A program made the translations under genes and the position numbers. Positions 33,481-44,905 of a stretch of DNA of 64,000 nucleotides are shown here, piece after piece. Position 1 is the first letter of the stretch, and each line of letters opens with the position of its first letter. The notes under the pieces were generated by a model. That model saw only the letters and a list, made by a program, of their open reading frames with translations, had not been told where the DNA came from and did no database searches. The stretch is from Arenicola marina (taxonomy: Eukaryota; Annelida; Polychaeta; Arenicolidae), in assembly GCA_964019135.1 (NCBI GenBank), contig OZ025257.1, positions 26,706,352 through 26,770,351 on the forward strand, read 5' to 3'.

Positions 33481-33989
33481 GCCTAATGACCTGACATCCG
33501 GGTCTTCTATCGGTCAACTGCTTCGCGGAAGAGGTCATCTTGTTTTATTCCTTTAGTTTTGAGTTTCAGTCGGAGATCCGTCTTTTTTTGTCTGGATCAT
33601 TTTATAGTCATACGCCGCGGACCTTCCTGTTGTGTCTCTTAATGCCGCTCGTTCCAGTCGGTTCATTCCACTGTTAACATGACCTTTAGGTCGCAGATCC
33701 ATTGGTCTTTATCAATGGACGCCTACTGCAGTTGGACAACCAACCCGATGACCTTCTGCCCCATTTCAAATGTCACAATCAAATTGCCCTTCCAACGCGA
33801 AAGGAGCGAATAAGTTTATAGCCTCATATATAGTCTGAAATTGCCATCATCTACACCAATTATATGTCTTCGCTGTGTTCGTAACATGGTAACGGTCGTC
33901 ATAACTACGCGTCTTAATCGGTGAACGTCAACGGCGTTCAGTACCTGCCATGTTGACCTCTTCCGATTTTGATAATATTTTTTTCTTCA
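33481..33989. other. Non-coding, nothing recognised
   Basis: No supported feature. Confidence 0.4.
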
Positions 33990-34500
33990 ATTGTGGTCGT
34001 AAGATAACGGAATGTTTAGATATCAATATCTTCATCAAGAGAATAAAAACCGTCCATGAACCAAACTCGATATCAACCGCTTCGGCGCGGCAAATATCGT
34101 TTGATTAACGAGCGACCTCTACTGGGAGAGTGCAACAGACGTCCCTATTCGAACCTCGACATGCCAGTCAGTGAGCGGATTGTTTCTCCCATCATTCACC
34201 TCGTTATCCGCGAAGATGCCTTGTCCAAAAAAGACCCATATCATACATTGTGGTCGTGAGGATAACGGAATGTTTAAATCTCAAGATCTTAATCAAGAGT
34301 ATGAAAACCGTCCATGAACCCAACCCCGCCGATATCAACCGGTACGGTGGAGCAAAACTCGTGACGAACGAGCGACGTCTACTGGGAGAGAGCAACCTAC
34401 GTCCTTATTTAAACTTCGACATGCCAGTCAGTTGACGGAATCTTTCTCCTATCATTCTCCTCGTTATCCGAGAACATGTCTTGTCACAAAAAGACCAATC
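33990..34500. repeat. Tandem duplication, two about 255-bp units
   Basis: Units at about 33992-34247 and 34248-34498 share ATTGTGGTCGTRAGRATAAC, AAAACCGTCCATGAACC, CTACTGGGAGAG, CGACATGCCAGTCAGT and CTCGTTATCCG. They are clearly diverged, so the duplication is old. Short frames in both units are too degraded to call coding. Confidence 0.85.
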
Positions 34501-34774
34501 CATGCATCCAGGCACATAATGAAGATGTAATGAGTAATGTAATTCTCAACTTGTAATCCACTGTATCGTCGTTAGTTTGGAGTGGGTGCGTCACCATGAA
34601 GCATAACATAACGTTAGTGTTATTGTTAAGTAACCTGTGGGCCGCAAGAACAAATTAGTCAAAGCACGACCCGATAGAAGAGAGACATTCCATGTGAATG
34701 CGTCCTACGTCTTAATATGAGGTGAACTTCGTCAGACGCTGGTGTAATCTATGTCATATAGTCAACCACATTTT
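34501..34774. other. Non-coding, nothing recognised
   Basis: No supported feature. Confidence 0.4.
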
Positions 34775-35050
34775 GCGTCACGCTACACTTTTCAGTAGAC
34801 AGCGTGTTGCCTTGCGTCATACTAGTTGGTTGACAAATTGTATTGCGTCATACTATTTGGTTGACAAAATTGTATTGCGTCACACTATTTGGTCGACAAA
34901 TTATATTACGTCATAATATTTGGTTGACAAAGTTATATTGAGTCATACTATTTGGTTCACAAAATTATATTGCGTCATACCATTTGGGTGACAAAATTGT
35001 ATTGCGTCATACTATTTGGTTGACAAAAAAATATTACGTCATACTACCAT
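34775..35050. repeat. Minisatellite, about 28-bp unit, 9 copies
   Basis: Units of TATTGCGTCATACTATTTGG followed by TTGACAAA, differing by single bases. First copies are more diverged than central ones. Confidence 0.9.
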
Positions 35051-37110
35051 ATTCTGTTGTATGTCATAGCATTGAGTTAACCGGAAGTTTGGGCCAGTCC
35101 AGTGTGTACTGACGTTACTAACCTCATCACTGCTCCCGGGTTTCAAATGCCACAGAGCAATGAACTAACATCTTACATGATTATAGACCAACCGATTTGT
35201 TCCGCGTTATAATATTGACTGGCTGAAAACTTAGACGACAACCACAATAAACCTCTTGCTGCCGAAACTCATTATTCGTACCTTCGGTAGTGTCGAGTTT
35301 TGACTCCAGAACAGTGTTTTTTCCTCATTAAATCCAACAGCCGTCCAATATCTTTACAACCGGAGGGAAAGTTTTGTCACATCATTCCGGGTTGTCCCCA
35401 TGTGTGACTGACAATCGCCAATGCCTGTGAGTAGTGTGACATGTGCGGGTGGCGAGAAGGATGCGGGAGGGGCGGAGGGGTGAGGGGGGAGGTATGGTGA
35501 AGCAGTGGGTATCAGAGGTCTACCGGAACGTGCCAAGTCCTTCAGGAACGATCGATATTGTGATCGTTACCGGGCAATCCCTGATATTGGTCTTGATTAA
35601 GTAGCTCTGGGACCCCCTAGTTTATGGCAACAAAATGGCGCCTGGGCTGTGATCGTCATAGCTATGAAGCCTGGCTGTCGTCTTGGTCACGTAGGCATTT
35701 AGTGACCTTTTTGCCCTTCCCCGCAGCTTTCACTTACCCATTTACTGTTATCTCAGACGACAATATTCACTTCCAACCCATACTTCATTCTCATCTCTTA
35801 ACCGTTATCACTTAGTGGCGAAAGCGGCCTGTTAACTGATGCGTAGATGCGCAGGACAGGCGTTGGGGTATCAGAAAAACTATAACACGAAGCAGACCTT
35901 CCTCAAGCGCCACACGCTCTACTTCCGGTTCTCTTCCCGATACACCATGGGAAACGACATCATTTTCAGAGTTATTCTCTCCATGGAGACAATGACTTGC
36001 CTAATAACCCTCCTCTCCGCCCCCCCACCCCCCCATACACACACTCTCCCTCTGGCCAGGAGGAGGTCTACGAGAAGCCGGGGGCTTTAGAGAGGCGGCA
36101 ATGACACCCCTTAACCGTCCCTGTTTTCCTTCATCAGGGTCAGTCGTTTACAGGGTGCAGGTCTATTATGTAACTTGTCGGCCTAGACATAACTAGACGT
36201 AACGGGAGCCGAGGTACCATGTTTGGGATGACACGGCCTACCATGGGAGACTTATATGGAGAACTTGTCACGAAATCACGAACTACACACACTGGACGGA
36301 GTATGGGTCCGATTTTCTATGCCAGGAGAAACACATGGATATTTCCATTTCCGTCTAAAGATCAAATGAACAATTAACGACTTTGCGAACCAAATTAATT
36401 ATTAGTACTGAATTAAACACAGGACCAAAAATGGTAGAATTTAATATTTTTTGGGGGTAACCATGGATTTATGTTAAATAATGGCCCGTTATATCTGTGT
36501 AATGCTTTAATGGGATTAATTCATTGTCCAGTATCTGTAGATTTATTTTTACATTACTGTACGGTTGTTCTTTCGCTCCTTTTCTTCGCTTCTTTCTCTT
36601 TTATCACAATCCTACAAATAAATGTTGGATGCTAATACGTGATGAAAATAATTCTGCTACAGTTTAATTTGTTTACTCACTTTCAGTTGCCAGAGATCGC
36701 ACACTGTTGTATGCTTTTCGCCATGCTGCGATCGATGGATGTGGAAATGGAATATAGACCTATACATTTTTGACCGTGTACGTTTAGATCGTCATCAAAC
36801 CGTGTACTATAAACCATTATAAATGGCTCTTCCCTGTATTTAAGTGCTCGATGGCGGAGATCAATATGCAGGGATGCCCCCCTGCCATTAGGTCGCGCTA
36901 GGGCAAGTCCGACTGGGGGTTGTTTCTTTCTCATAAACACATCGCGGTGAAAGAAAAAGTGACTGCTGGTGGCAGCATATGTCGCGGGAAGACGTGAGCG
37001 TGGCGGAGGAGTGCGGAGAAGGCACTATCCATTACTCCGACATCCGGCCGTGGTGAAGGTGTTTTATACGCCGGGAGGGACGCTATCGACAATTTACCTG
37101 TCTTCCATAC
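35051..37110. other. Non-coding, nothing firm
   Basis: ATG-like YY1 motif AAAATGGCGCC near 35634 and a C-rich patch at 36020-36040. No gene is supported. Confidence 0.4.
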
Positions 37111-37119
37111 TCGGGGAGT

Positions 37120-37255
37120 TCAGTAGGGGCGGGGGGGGCGGTCGAGGTGCGTGGGTGGGGGGAGGGGGTGGAAGAGGGCGGTCGAGGAGGGAGGTGGGAG
37201 GGGAGAGGGGAGTGGTGCGCGGGGTGGGGGGAGGGAGGGGGGTGGTGGTCGGTGG
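37120..37255 (+). other. G-rich low-complexity tract
   Basis: Many runs of four to eight G with GAGG and GTGG spacers; no fixed period. Open frames over it are glycine-rich (plus) or proline-rich (minus) artefacts. Confidence 0.65.
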
Positions 37256-39095
37256 TAAAGCTAACCTGGCAGGCACATACATCGGTCAATGAATAGTTGA
37301 CGGGGGAACATCAGCAGAATACAAGACCAGGCGACCGGCCTCTGTAGGACAGGGGTCGGCGCCCTCTCAGTCACTGTAACGTGGTAACTCGGGGAAGGGG
37401 GATGGGGCATGGGGAATCGGGGATGGGGGGACTACCAGGGTTCTAAGATCATAAAGATACGGTAGTTATGGGTTTCCCAGAGTGATTGTCTCCACTGGTG
37501 GGCGGGGGAAGGAGGATAGAGGAGAGGGGGGCACACCGCGATCTGTTGGTGGATGGGGTTGAGGTGGGGGCAGATCGCAGAGGACAATAGGTGGGGTGGG
37601 GGGGGTGGGCGGGGCGGAAGCATGAGGGGGGATTGGCACGTGACGCCGCATGGCATACGTTGCTTAGCGTTCTGTTGACGTGTTTCGGTCGCCGGAAAGA
37701 CCAGATTTATTGGCAGTAAAAAAGGCGTATTCATAGACCATTCAAAACGGGGGACTGATACCTGGCGTATGCCTTTAACGTGCGGCGCAAAGACCCGGAT
37801 GGTGTCGCTGGAGACTTGGGGTATGTATGAGGGGGGGGGGTTATGGGTCGTAGGAGTGTGTGTGCGGGGGGAGGGGGCGGAGGGGGTTGGAAGGGGCAGC
37901 GTCATCATGTAGCAATTGGCCGAGATTGACGGTGGACTTGATCAGGAACCAGGGGTAGGTAGTAGAGCCATAAAGGTGACCCTAAACCAACACGGGGGCG
38001 GACACCAAGGGCGGCGATTGCTCTCGCCATAGTCGGTTAGCTAGCAGCTGATGTTTCTGACCTGACAGGCGGAAGGCCACACCATGGTTCCTTATTATAG
38101 TAGTATTACTGAACCATGTCGGATGTTACACGCCGACACCGGAAAACCGGGGAATAAATCAGACAACTTACGGGTAACCGCCAGGGGGCGGTAGAGTCTG
38201 AGATTGCACAAACGAGTGGTATTCATACATCATAGCTGACGTCAGCTCTTTTCGGACCGTGATTCCGTCGATGACATAGGAAGGCGTATTTCATTGTTAT
38301 CCTTTTAGCCAGTATAGTGCGTTTAAAGCGGATTAATGTGGTAATGGTGCCGATATTCCGGTCGCGACCTATTATTATTCATTGATGTAAGCGGCTGGCA
38401 GACATTTTACATTAAATTGTGGTCTGCCTCCAGATATTACGGCTATACGTATGACCGGCCGTCTGAAACTTGCCGCCCGGACCACAGACCGTATAGCATC
38501 TAGTCAGACCCAGAGCCGAGGGGTGGGGGGCAGGGCGGGGAGATGGGTGGTGGGGCGTGGTTGGGGGGGGGGGCAAGGGCCGCTGGCGAAGTCCGGAAAC
38601 TCCTGCCCCCGCGCGTTTTAGCGAGTATCGAATTACAAGCCCCTTGGAAGATGGGGTTATGTTCTTGAAGGTCAAGGCCGAGTCGATTATAGCATGCCTT
38701 GATGAGTGTGTAGGACGACCCTGACCTTGCATGGATGTAAGTCACTTAGCGCTGGACGGGCTGGGCCACGCCGTGTGTGCAACAAGTGCCCTTGTCATGG
38801 CCATGGGACAGAGGGTGGAAGGAGGAAGAAGAGCTGGTTGGGGGGTGAAGATGAGTGACGGGAGGAGGATGGATGGCGTGAGGGGTGGGGGGGGAGGGGG
38901 GGTGGGTGTGACGTGACGTGGGGAGGGGGTCCTTATGGGACCCATGCTGTGTCACTAATGGCGTCTTGGTGAGACTCAAAGAACTGTAACAGCGGGAGAG
39001 TTTCTGGGAGAGTTTACATTCATATGAGACGCATTACCAAGCCACCGCCATGTCATATCGTTTATATGCTAGCCGGGCAACAATCACGTGATGTC
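37256..39095. other. Non-coding with several G-rich patches
   Basis: G-rich at 37395-37430, 37500-37630, 37825-37890, 38515-38575 and 38880-38930. The frame at 37432-37908 on the minus strand is low complexity and not a gene. Confidence 0.45.
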
Positions 39096-39097
39096 AG

Positions 39098-39200
39098 GAA
39101 CAAGAGTGAAATATCGAGAAACATGGGTTAAATATCGAGAAACAAGAGTGAAATTTCGAGAAACAAGAGGGAAATATCATGAACAAGAGTGAAAACTAAC
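39098..39200. repeat. Minisatellite, about 24-bp unit, 4 copies
   Basis: Units of GAACAAGAGTGAAATATCGA plus GAAA with small changes. Confidence 0.9.
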
Positions 39201-40558
39201 CTGATTTTTCTGTATGCATCTGCAATCCTACGAATTGAGCCAACGAACACTGATTAGATACAACAGCTGGTTCTTTGCTTTAGTCTTAACGTCACATGTG
39301 GCCACCCCAAAGTACCCAAAGTACCAGCTATGTCACTCACCTAGATTCCTCACAAGGTTGCCGCTTCAGTCACATCCAAATGTACTGTTGATGCGGACCG
39401 TACTCGAACCTTCTCTGTCGCCGTGTCTGTGTGTCCACTCATGCAGGGGCAAACATTCCGCTGCGACACAAGCCATCCATCAGCCAATCAATGGGATGGT
39501 TACATAGTGCGTACGGTAACTGTGACGAGGGTGCACGGGGGTGTGGCGAGCAGAGCCTCCTCTCCTCAGTGACAACCAGGTTACCCCCCTCGCCTCAGTC
39601 AGGGCCTCCTTTCAGTACGTGGAGGTGTACTGACGGGAGGTTACCGGGAGTGTCTCCCACTTGGGCAGTGTAGCGTAAAGCGAAGCCAGGTAGACAACCA
39701 GTTTTCACCGACCAACATCACCGCCAGCGCCCCCAACGAAAGTTTAAAAAAAGTAGTGGTGTAATGCGAAACGCGAGTATAAGCTTTCACATCTCTAACG
39801 TGTAATAATAAATCAGCTACCTATTAACATGGAATTCGTGATTGCGTGAGAGAAACCCCGCAGACTTAATATGTGGTACAATCTTCTCTGCGTTTCATCT
39901 TCATTTCACAACGAAATATATCCTTCTGCTGGACAATATGCGCTGGGGAACCCATCAAACGCCTCACCGACCCTCGAGTTATCACCATTATTCATCAGGC
40001 AATAAAGACAGGCTTGCATGGATTCCCCATCTCATCCACCACCCCGCCCCCCCCCCCCGCTCCCGCTCCCGTCCCTTTTCCCCGCCCTCTCCGTCACCCA
40101 CCCCAGATATATATCGACGGACTCACCCACCCCAGCAACGGCAGCAGCAGAAGCAACTAAGCCATAGCTTGACCGGTATCATCGTCGGAGCCGCTCGTTA
40201 GGGCTGGTGCTGGTATATTACGGCCGTGGACCTACTCACCAAGACGGTAATGTCACTGTAAATCAATGTGAGCAATCACTTAACTTGGGGGGTGGAGGGC
40301 GGGGGTCGGGGATGGGGCGGGGGCAATCAATATGAAGGGGACCGGGCCGGGACTACACGAGGGGTCGGGGGTACATGCTGAGACCGAGGAGATCTGAAGA
40401 TTGGCGGACGAATAGCCCCGTGCCACCCCCAGAGCCGCGCCTATGTAACTGTCGCCAGGGCGATGTGTGGTCTGTTATCTCTCTGCCCGGGCCGGGGTGG
40501 CTGCTTAACACGGATGGGGCTGACGGGCCACTGTACAGGGAACGGTCTTGATATATAG
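39201..40558. other. Non-coding, nothing firm
   Basis: C-rich at 40040-40100. No gene is supported. Confidence 0.4.
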
Positions 40559-40562
40559 ATGT

Positions 40563-40584
40563 TTATATATATATATATATATAT
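40563..40584. repeat. TA microsatellite
   Basis: Ten or eleven TA dinucleotides. Confidence 0.9.
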
Positions 40585-40774
40585 TGTGTCTGTAGGCCTT
40601 CCTCGCGTCATGTAGCAGAATCAGTATATAACATAGAACATATTTACATTCAACATCGACATAAATGTAGCTTAGAAATAAAAAAGCAATTCATGCCCAG
40701 ATTTATTAGCTTATGTGGGCTCATATTTTGCATGTTGCATGAAATCCATCGTTATTGATATATGTATATATAAT

Positions 40775-40950
40775 TCAAATGAAATCAATTGGTATTGTAC
40801 GCCGCTTTTGTGCACACTAAGGGCTAAGTTGGGCCCAAGAACCTCCCGGGGACGATGAAGGATAGATAAATCGTGCCCCAGGTTAGGTGCCCGGGCCCAG
40901 ATTCTAAACCCTGGCCCTGCGATCTATTGCGCTAACCACCATACCCAGGG
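40775..40950 (-). mobile_element. tRNA-derived SINE, family 1, copy 3
   Basis: On the minus strand the head is GGTATGGTGGTTAGCGCAAT and the B-box region CAGGGTTTAGAATCTGGG. The body reads CTTCATCGTCCCCGGGAGG and TTAGTGTGCACAAAAGCGGC, and the tail ACCAATTGATTTCATTTG. The most complete body of the three copies. Confidence 0.8.
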
Positions 40951-41474
40951 ATGTATCCCCTCATTGATATGAAAACGACTTGATCATGACAATGTTCCTG
41001 ATGTCTCTGTATGTTATTTTATCTCTCTTTTATCTTCTCTTTTATGTCTCCGTATGTGGGCTGATAAATCAGGTGCTTAACGGTGCTGTATATTGAACCC
41101 GAGGGTGTGTCTAGGGCTATCGGGAGCGTTAACCTCCACTCCCCCTTAGCCATCATATGCATATACCGGCCGCCCAACAAAATATCGCTTTCCTCATTAT
41201 CATTACCTGGTATTCGCCTTCATGATGATGGTTCACCCACGGTATCTGTTTCCTAGCGTCCATGGTTCCTCAAAGCTAGCCCAACCAAAATGGCGCCACA
41301 TATTGATGATCTTTGCGCGATGCTCAGCCTAGAGGACAAATTGTTTTCTCGCAAACAGTAGGATGAAGAGACTCATGGCATTGTTGGTAAAATTACTGCT
41401 CACCCAGCCTTCCCCCCTTGTCTTGGTGTGAAGAGCCGTTTTTATTGTTGTATTTTGAATCGTGATCCTTGGTG
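40951..41474. other. Non-coding, nothing recognised
   Basis: YY1-like AAAATGGCGCC near 41288; no gene. Confidence 0.4.
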
Positions 41475-41840
41475 TCAGGCTTAAACAGTTGGCTTAAACA
41501 AATTTAGCTTGTATTAATTTTCTGCTTCCTTGCTTATATTTCCCGTAGAGTTTAGCGATCCAAATAGTAGAAGGTGATACTTTTCCACTTATTTTTGCAC
41601 CTTCCAATTTAAATTCTGGGAGCATGGAAAGTTACGTCATAGAGAAATACAAACGCTTGTGCTATTATATTGAGAGTCAGATTATCACTGCTCATTGGCT
41701 TGAACTCAATCGGGAGACTACAGTAACATACGCACTGCATCAAAGCTCACTTGTCAATCTTCTGACCCCACTGGGGAATTTCTAAAAGAAAAACGCTCAG
41801 ATGTAATGCCCCAACAAATAAATGCGCCGTTAAGTTAACT
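41475..41840. repeat. Dispersed repeat, copy 2 (partner at 3605-3960)
   Basis: Same-orientation homologue of 3605-3960 with shared blocks in the same order. Differences are spread over the whole length, so it is an old dispersed family, not a recent segmental duplication. Confidence 0.7.
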
Positions 41841-44815
41841 GCGAGCTACAAAAATGGCACCAAGAGTTTAATATGACACCTATTCTTGGTTTGTTTAAGT
41901 CCGTGTTTTATATATCACACACACAAATGAAATAACAACGTATTTGGCGCAACACACTTGCGGAACTTCTTGGCTAAAAACGTTCCACTGGTGGCACTTG
42001 GTTTGACCTTGGCCTTGAGCATAACATAAACGTCCATCACAAAGACTCTCGACCATTCACCCACGTCGACAATTGACATGTTGCTATACCTTTAGCCAGC
42101 TACTCCAGCCAACCCCACCACATCCGCACCCGCCCCCGCACCCGCCCCAACCCCCGTACCCGCCCCCGCCTCACAGATGACCCGGCCATCCATCTTACCA
42201 GGTGTTTGAACTCAGTCCTCTTTAGAAACACCGGAAATTGCACCCTAGCGTTCATCGCAGTGCGTCATTGTGGGTAATCTGCCTGTCTCCCGTGAATGGA
42301 CACTGGCCACCTGTAAAATTGTCCGTTTCCACCTTGGCAACACAGCATCTCCCACCCCCCACCCCTCCCCGCACTCCCCCAACCGCCACCCCCAACCAAT
42401 AACCTCACCCCAGTTTAAGGACAACCAATCCATCCCTATGACCCCACGCCCCGCCACCGCTCTCCCATTGACCCTAACCGTCATGGCGGCCAAGGGTCAG
42501 GTGGCACCAGCCCTACCCCCCTCCCCCCGCCACCCCCATCCCCCGCCTCGCCCTTTCCTAGTCAATCATCCGGGTAGATCCTCACGGAAGATGGATCATA
42601 TCATGGGCACCGGGTTTCTGGGATTCAGTCTGGACGTTCGGACACCTAGATATGAGCGACCAGCTGATGAGGGCTCAAACCGGAAGTGACATCCCCGGGG
42701 GGCCATCAATCACATCACAGGTACCGTTCCTGGAGGATCACAGCCCAAGAGCCAGACTCGGATCTCCTGTTACTCACCGGCAACTGCCGAGACGTCCACG
42801 TGTCACAGTGTTTGCAGATGTGATTGATACTGCTCATCACATGGAATAAAAAAGCCTCCTTTATGTAAATAATTGGTCCAAGGGTTGCATGACACCCAAT
42901 CTTTAAATATGACTCCGATTTTGGTTATTACCACGAACATATATAATCTAATCGTGTTAGTCACAAGGCACTCAACTCTTCTTACTGCCGTGTACTTGCA
43001 GACAAACGTTCAATACTATCATTTTACTGTCATGGCTTTTAGTAGCATGATGCACTTTGTCCTGTAAAAGAACATGAGATTTCCATAATTAATTTAATGC
43101 ATTTTTTGGAAATGCCTATAAGGCCGAAGTACCGTGTAAGAATGCATCTTTATCGATGGTGTGAAATGTCTCTGTTCAGCGCATTAACATTGAATAACAA
43201 TCAAAATGGTCAATTCCCCTTTAATCGTCGCGCGCTGAATTCTTATTACCATAATACATTTATTTAAGGGCGATGTTTGACAGAAGACTGAATCTATATA
43301 CTGATGCCTTTGCTGTGCAAATCGTGGATACGATAAAGCAGAAAGTAATGTTCATCTTTATAGCTACTTCATCTTGATCATTACTATTATTAATCACAAA
43401 TATTACATGTGTTACTTAGTCTCTGACAAGTTCTTTCCACATATATAACGTACCACCGACTGTCTTAATTTCCTTATTACTAATTTTTAACCGACACATT
43501 TTTGGTTCAGAAGTGGCTTTATTTGCGCAATTATTGCTTACCCGAATTGGAATGAAGCTGTACTGTTCACTAGTTAGTTACCATGTACTTATGTATGTAA
43601 GTCTGTTTCGACAATGATTTTCCTTTAATGTTTTTTTATTTTCTAATATTATTGCAATAAAAACTTGTTGTTTTTGTTCTTATCGTGACAGTTATGCGAA
43701 TTAAATTGTATGTGCCATACTTCTGTTGCAAACTGTTCGACATTGTACTCCAGCAGACAATATCTAGTTTTATTTTAACTGTGCAAGAGAGTCTTCAGCA
43801 GCTATATAATTCAAGTCTATCTAAATATACAGCTTATTGTTACGTATATTCCGAAACATGTCCTCCATTTATTTGATACACTGACACATGGTATAGGCTG
43901 CACCGCATTCGACACTTGCACCTTGGCCTCACCCGGGAAGCAGTCATATCTGCACACGCAGAGAAAATAATAAGATCGTTGTTTTCTGTTTGTTCGGACA
44001 CATCTCTTATCATTACAGGTAAACTGCTTTGTTCATGCGCCGACCAGGCTGTCTGGTGCAGATACAGCTACCTGACACACCAGCCGACCACACTGACAAC
44101 CATCCAGCGTGCGTGATCCGATGTGATTTGCAGGAATCAAGTCCGCCATTAAATTTGACATGATTAGTCGGCTAAAGCGGGGACTTCCCCGTATGGGTGA
44201 GCAGTTGGACATACAACTTGCATGAAGACGACACACGGGGGGATTTTCCTCCAAGACGGCTCTCAACTCTGAGTTTTCAACGTCTTCCACGTGTCAGGGC
44301 AAAATGTATATCTTTTAACACATGATCGATATATTCATTGCTAGTGTGGAATGGGCCTTTAGTCCCTTGCCCAATGCCCTTTTAAAAGTATGAATATCGA
44401 TGGCTAGACGTCCAATGGATAATGGATCATCCTATATATATGACAGTCAACACGACATAGTTTTGCTGATAAATATATCCGGGTGGCATAGACCACATCT
44501 TTCACAAGTGGACAACCAGGAGACACAGATGGAGATGACTGCCAACGGTATAACGCGGCGCTATGGGCCACATCGCATAAACTTGTCTGTCTGTTGGGGT
44601 CTCATGGGTAGGTCCCCGGGTCTGGTATCTGGCAGGCATCGCCGTTCCATTCGCTGGGTCTAAGCGCCCGTTTTCACCATCGTGTAGCACAACCCCAGCG
44701 CCTTTGGATACCAGTCGTCAGTGTGGTTGACCCACGTGACCACATTGGTCTTGCCGCCATACACATGCCATCTCCGTCTTCCTGCCATTGCACTCCGTCC
44801 GTCCCCCCTCCTCAC
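41841..44815. other. Non-coding, nothing firm; small C-rich tandem at 42118-42170
   Basis: CCGCACCCGCCCCCGCACCC units at 42118-42170. C-rich region 42345-42545. The 139-codon frame at 42270-42689 is proline-rich and lacks any family feature. 42870-43880 is AT-rich and empty of recognisable signals. Confidence 0.4.
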
Positions 44816-44905
44816 GTCACCACCTTCCCCTCGCCCCCCCACCCTATCCCCCCCTCACTCTACCCCCCCCCCTCACTCTACCCCCCACCCCCCCACACTC
44901 TAGAT
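44816..44905. repeat. C-rich short tandem, CTCACTCTACCCCCC unit
   Basis: Three imperfect units of CCCCCTCACTCTACCCCC in a pyrimidine tract. Confidence 0.7.

Noticed and set aside
42270-42689. 139-codon proline-rich plus frame
   Set aside because: Composition reflects C-rich DNA; no domain, signal peptide or splice support.
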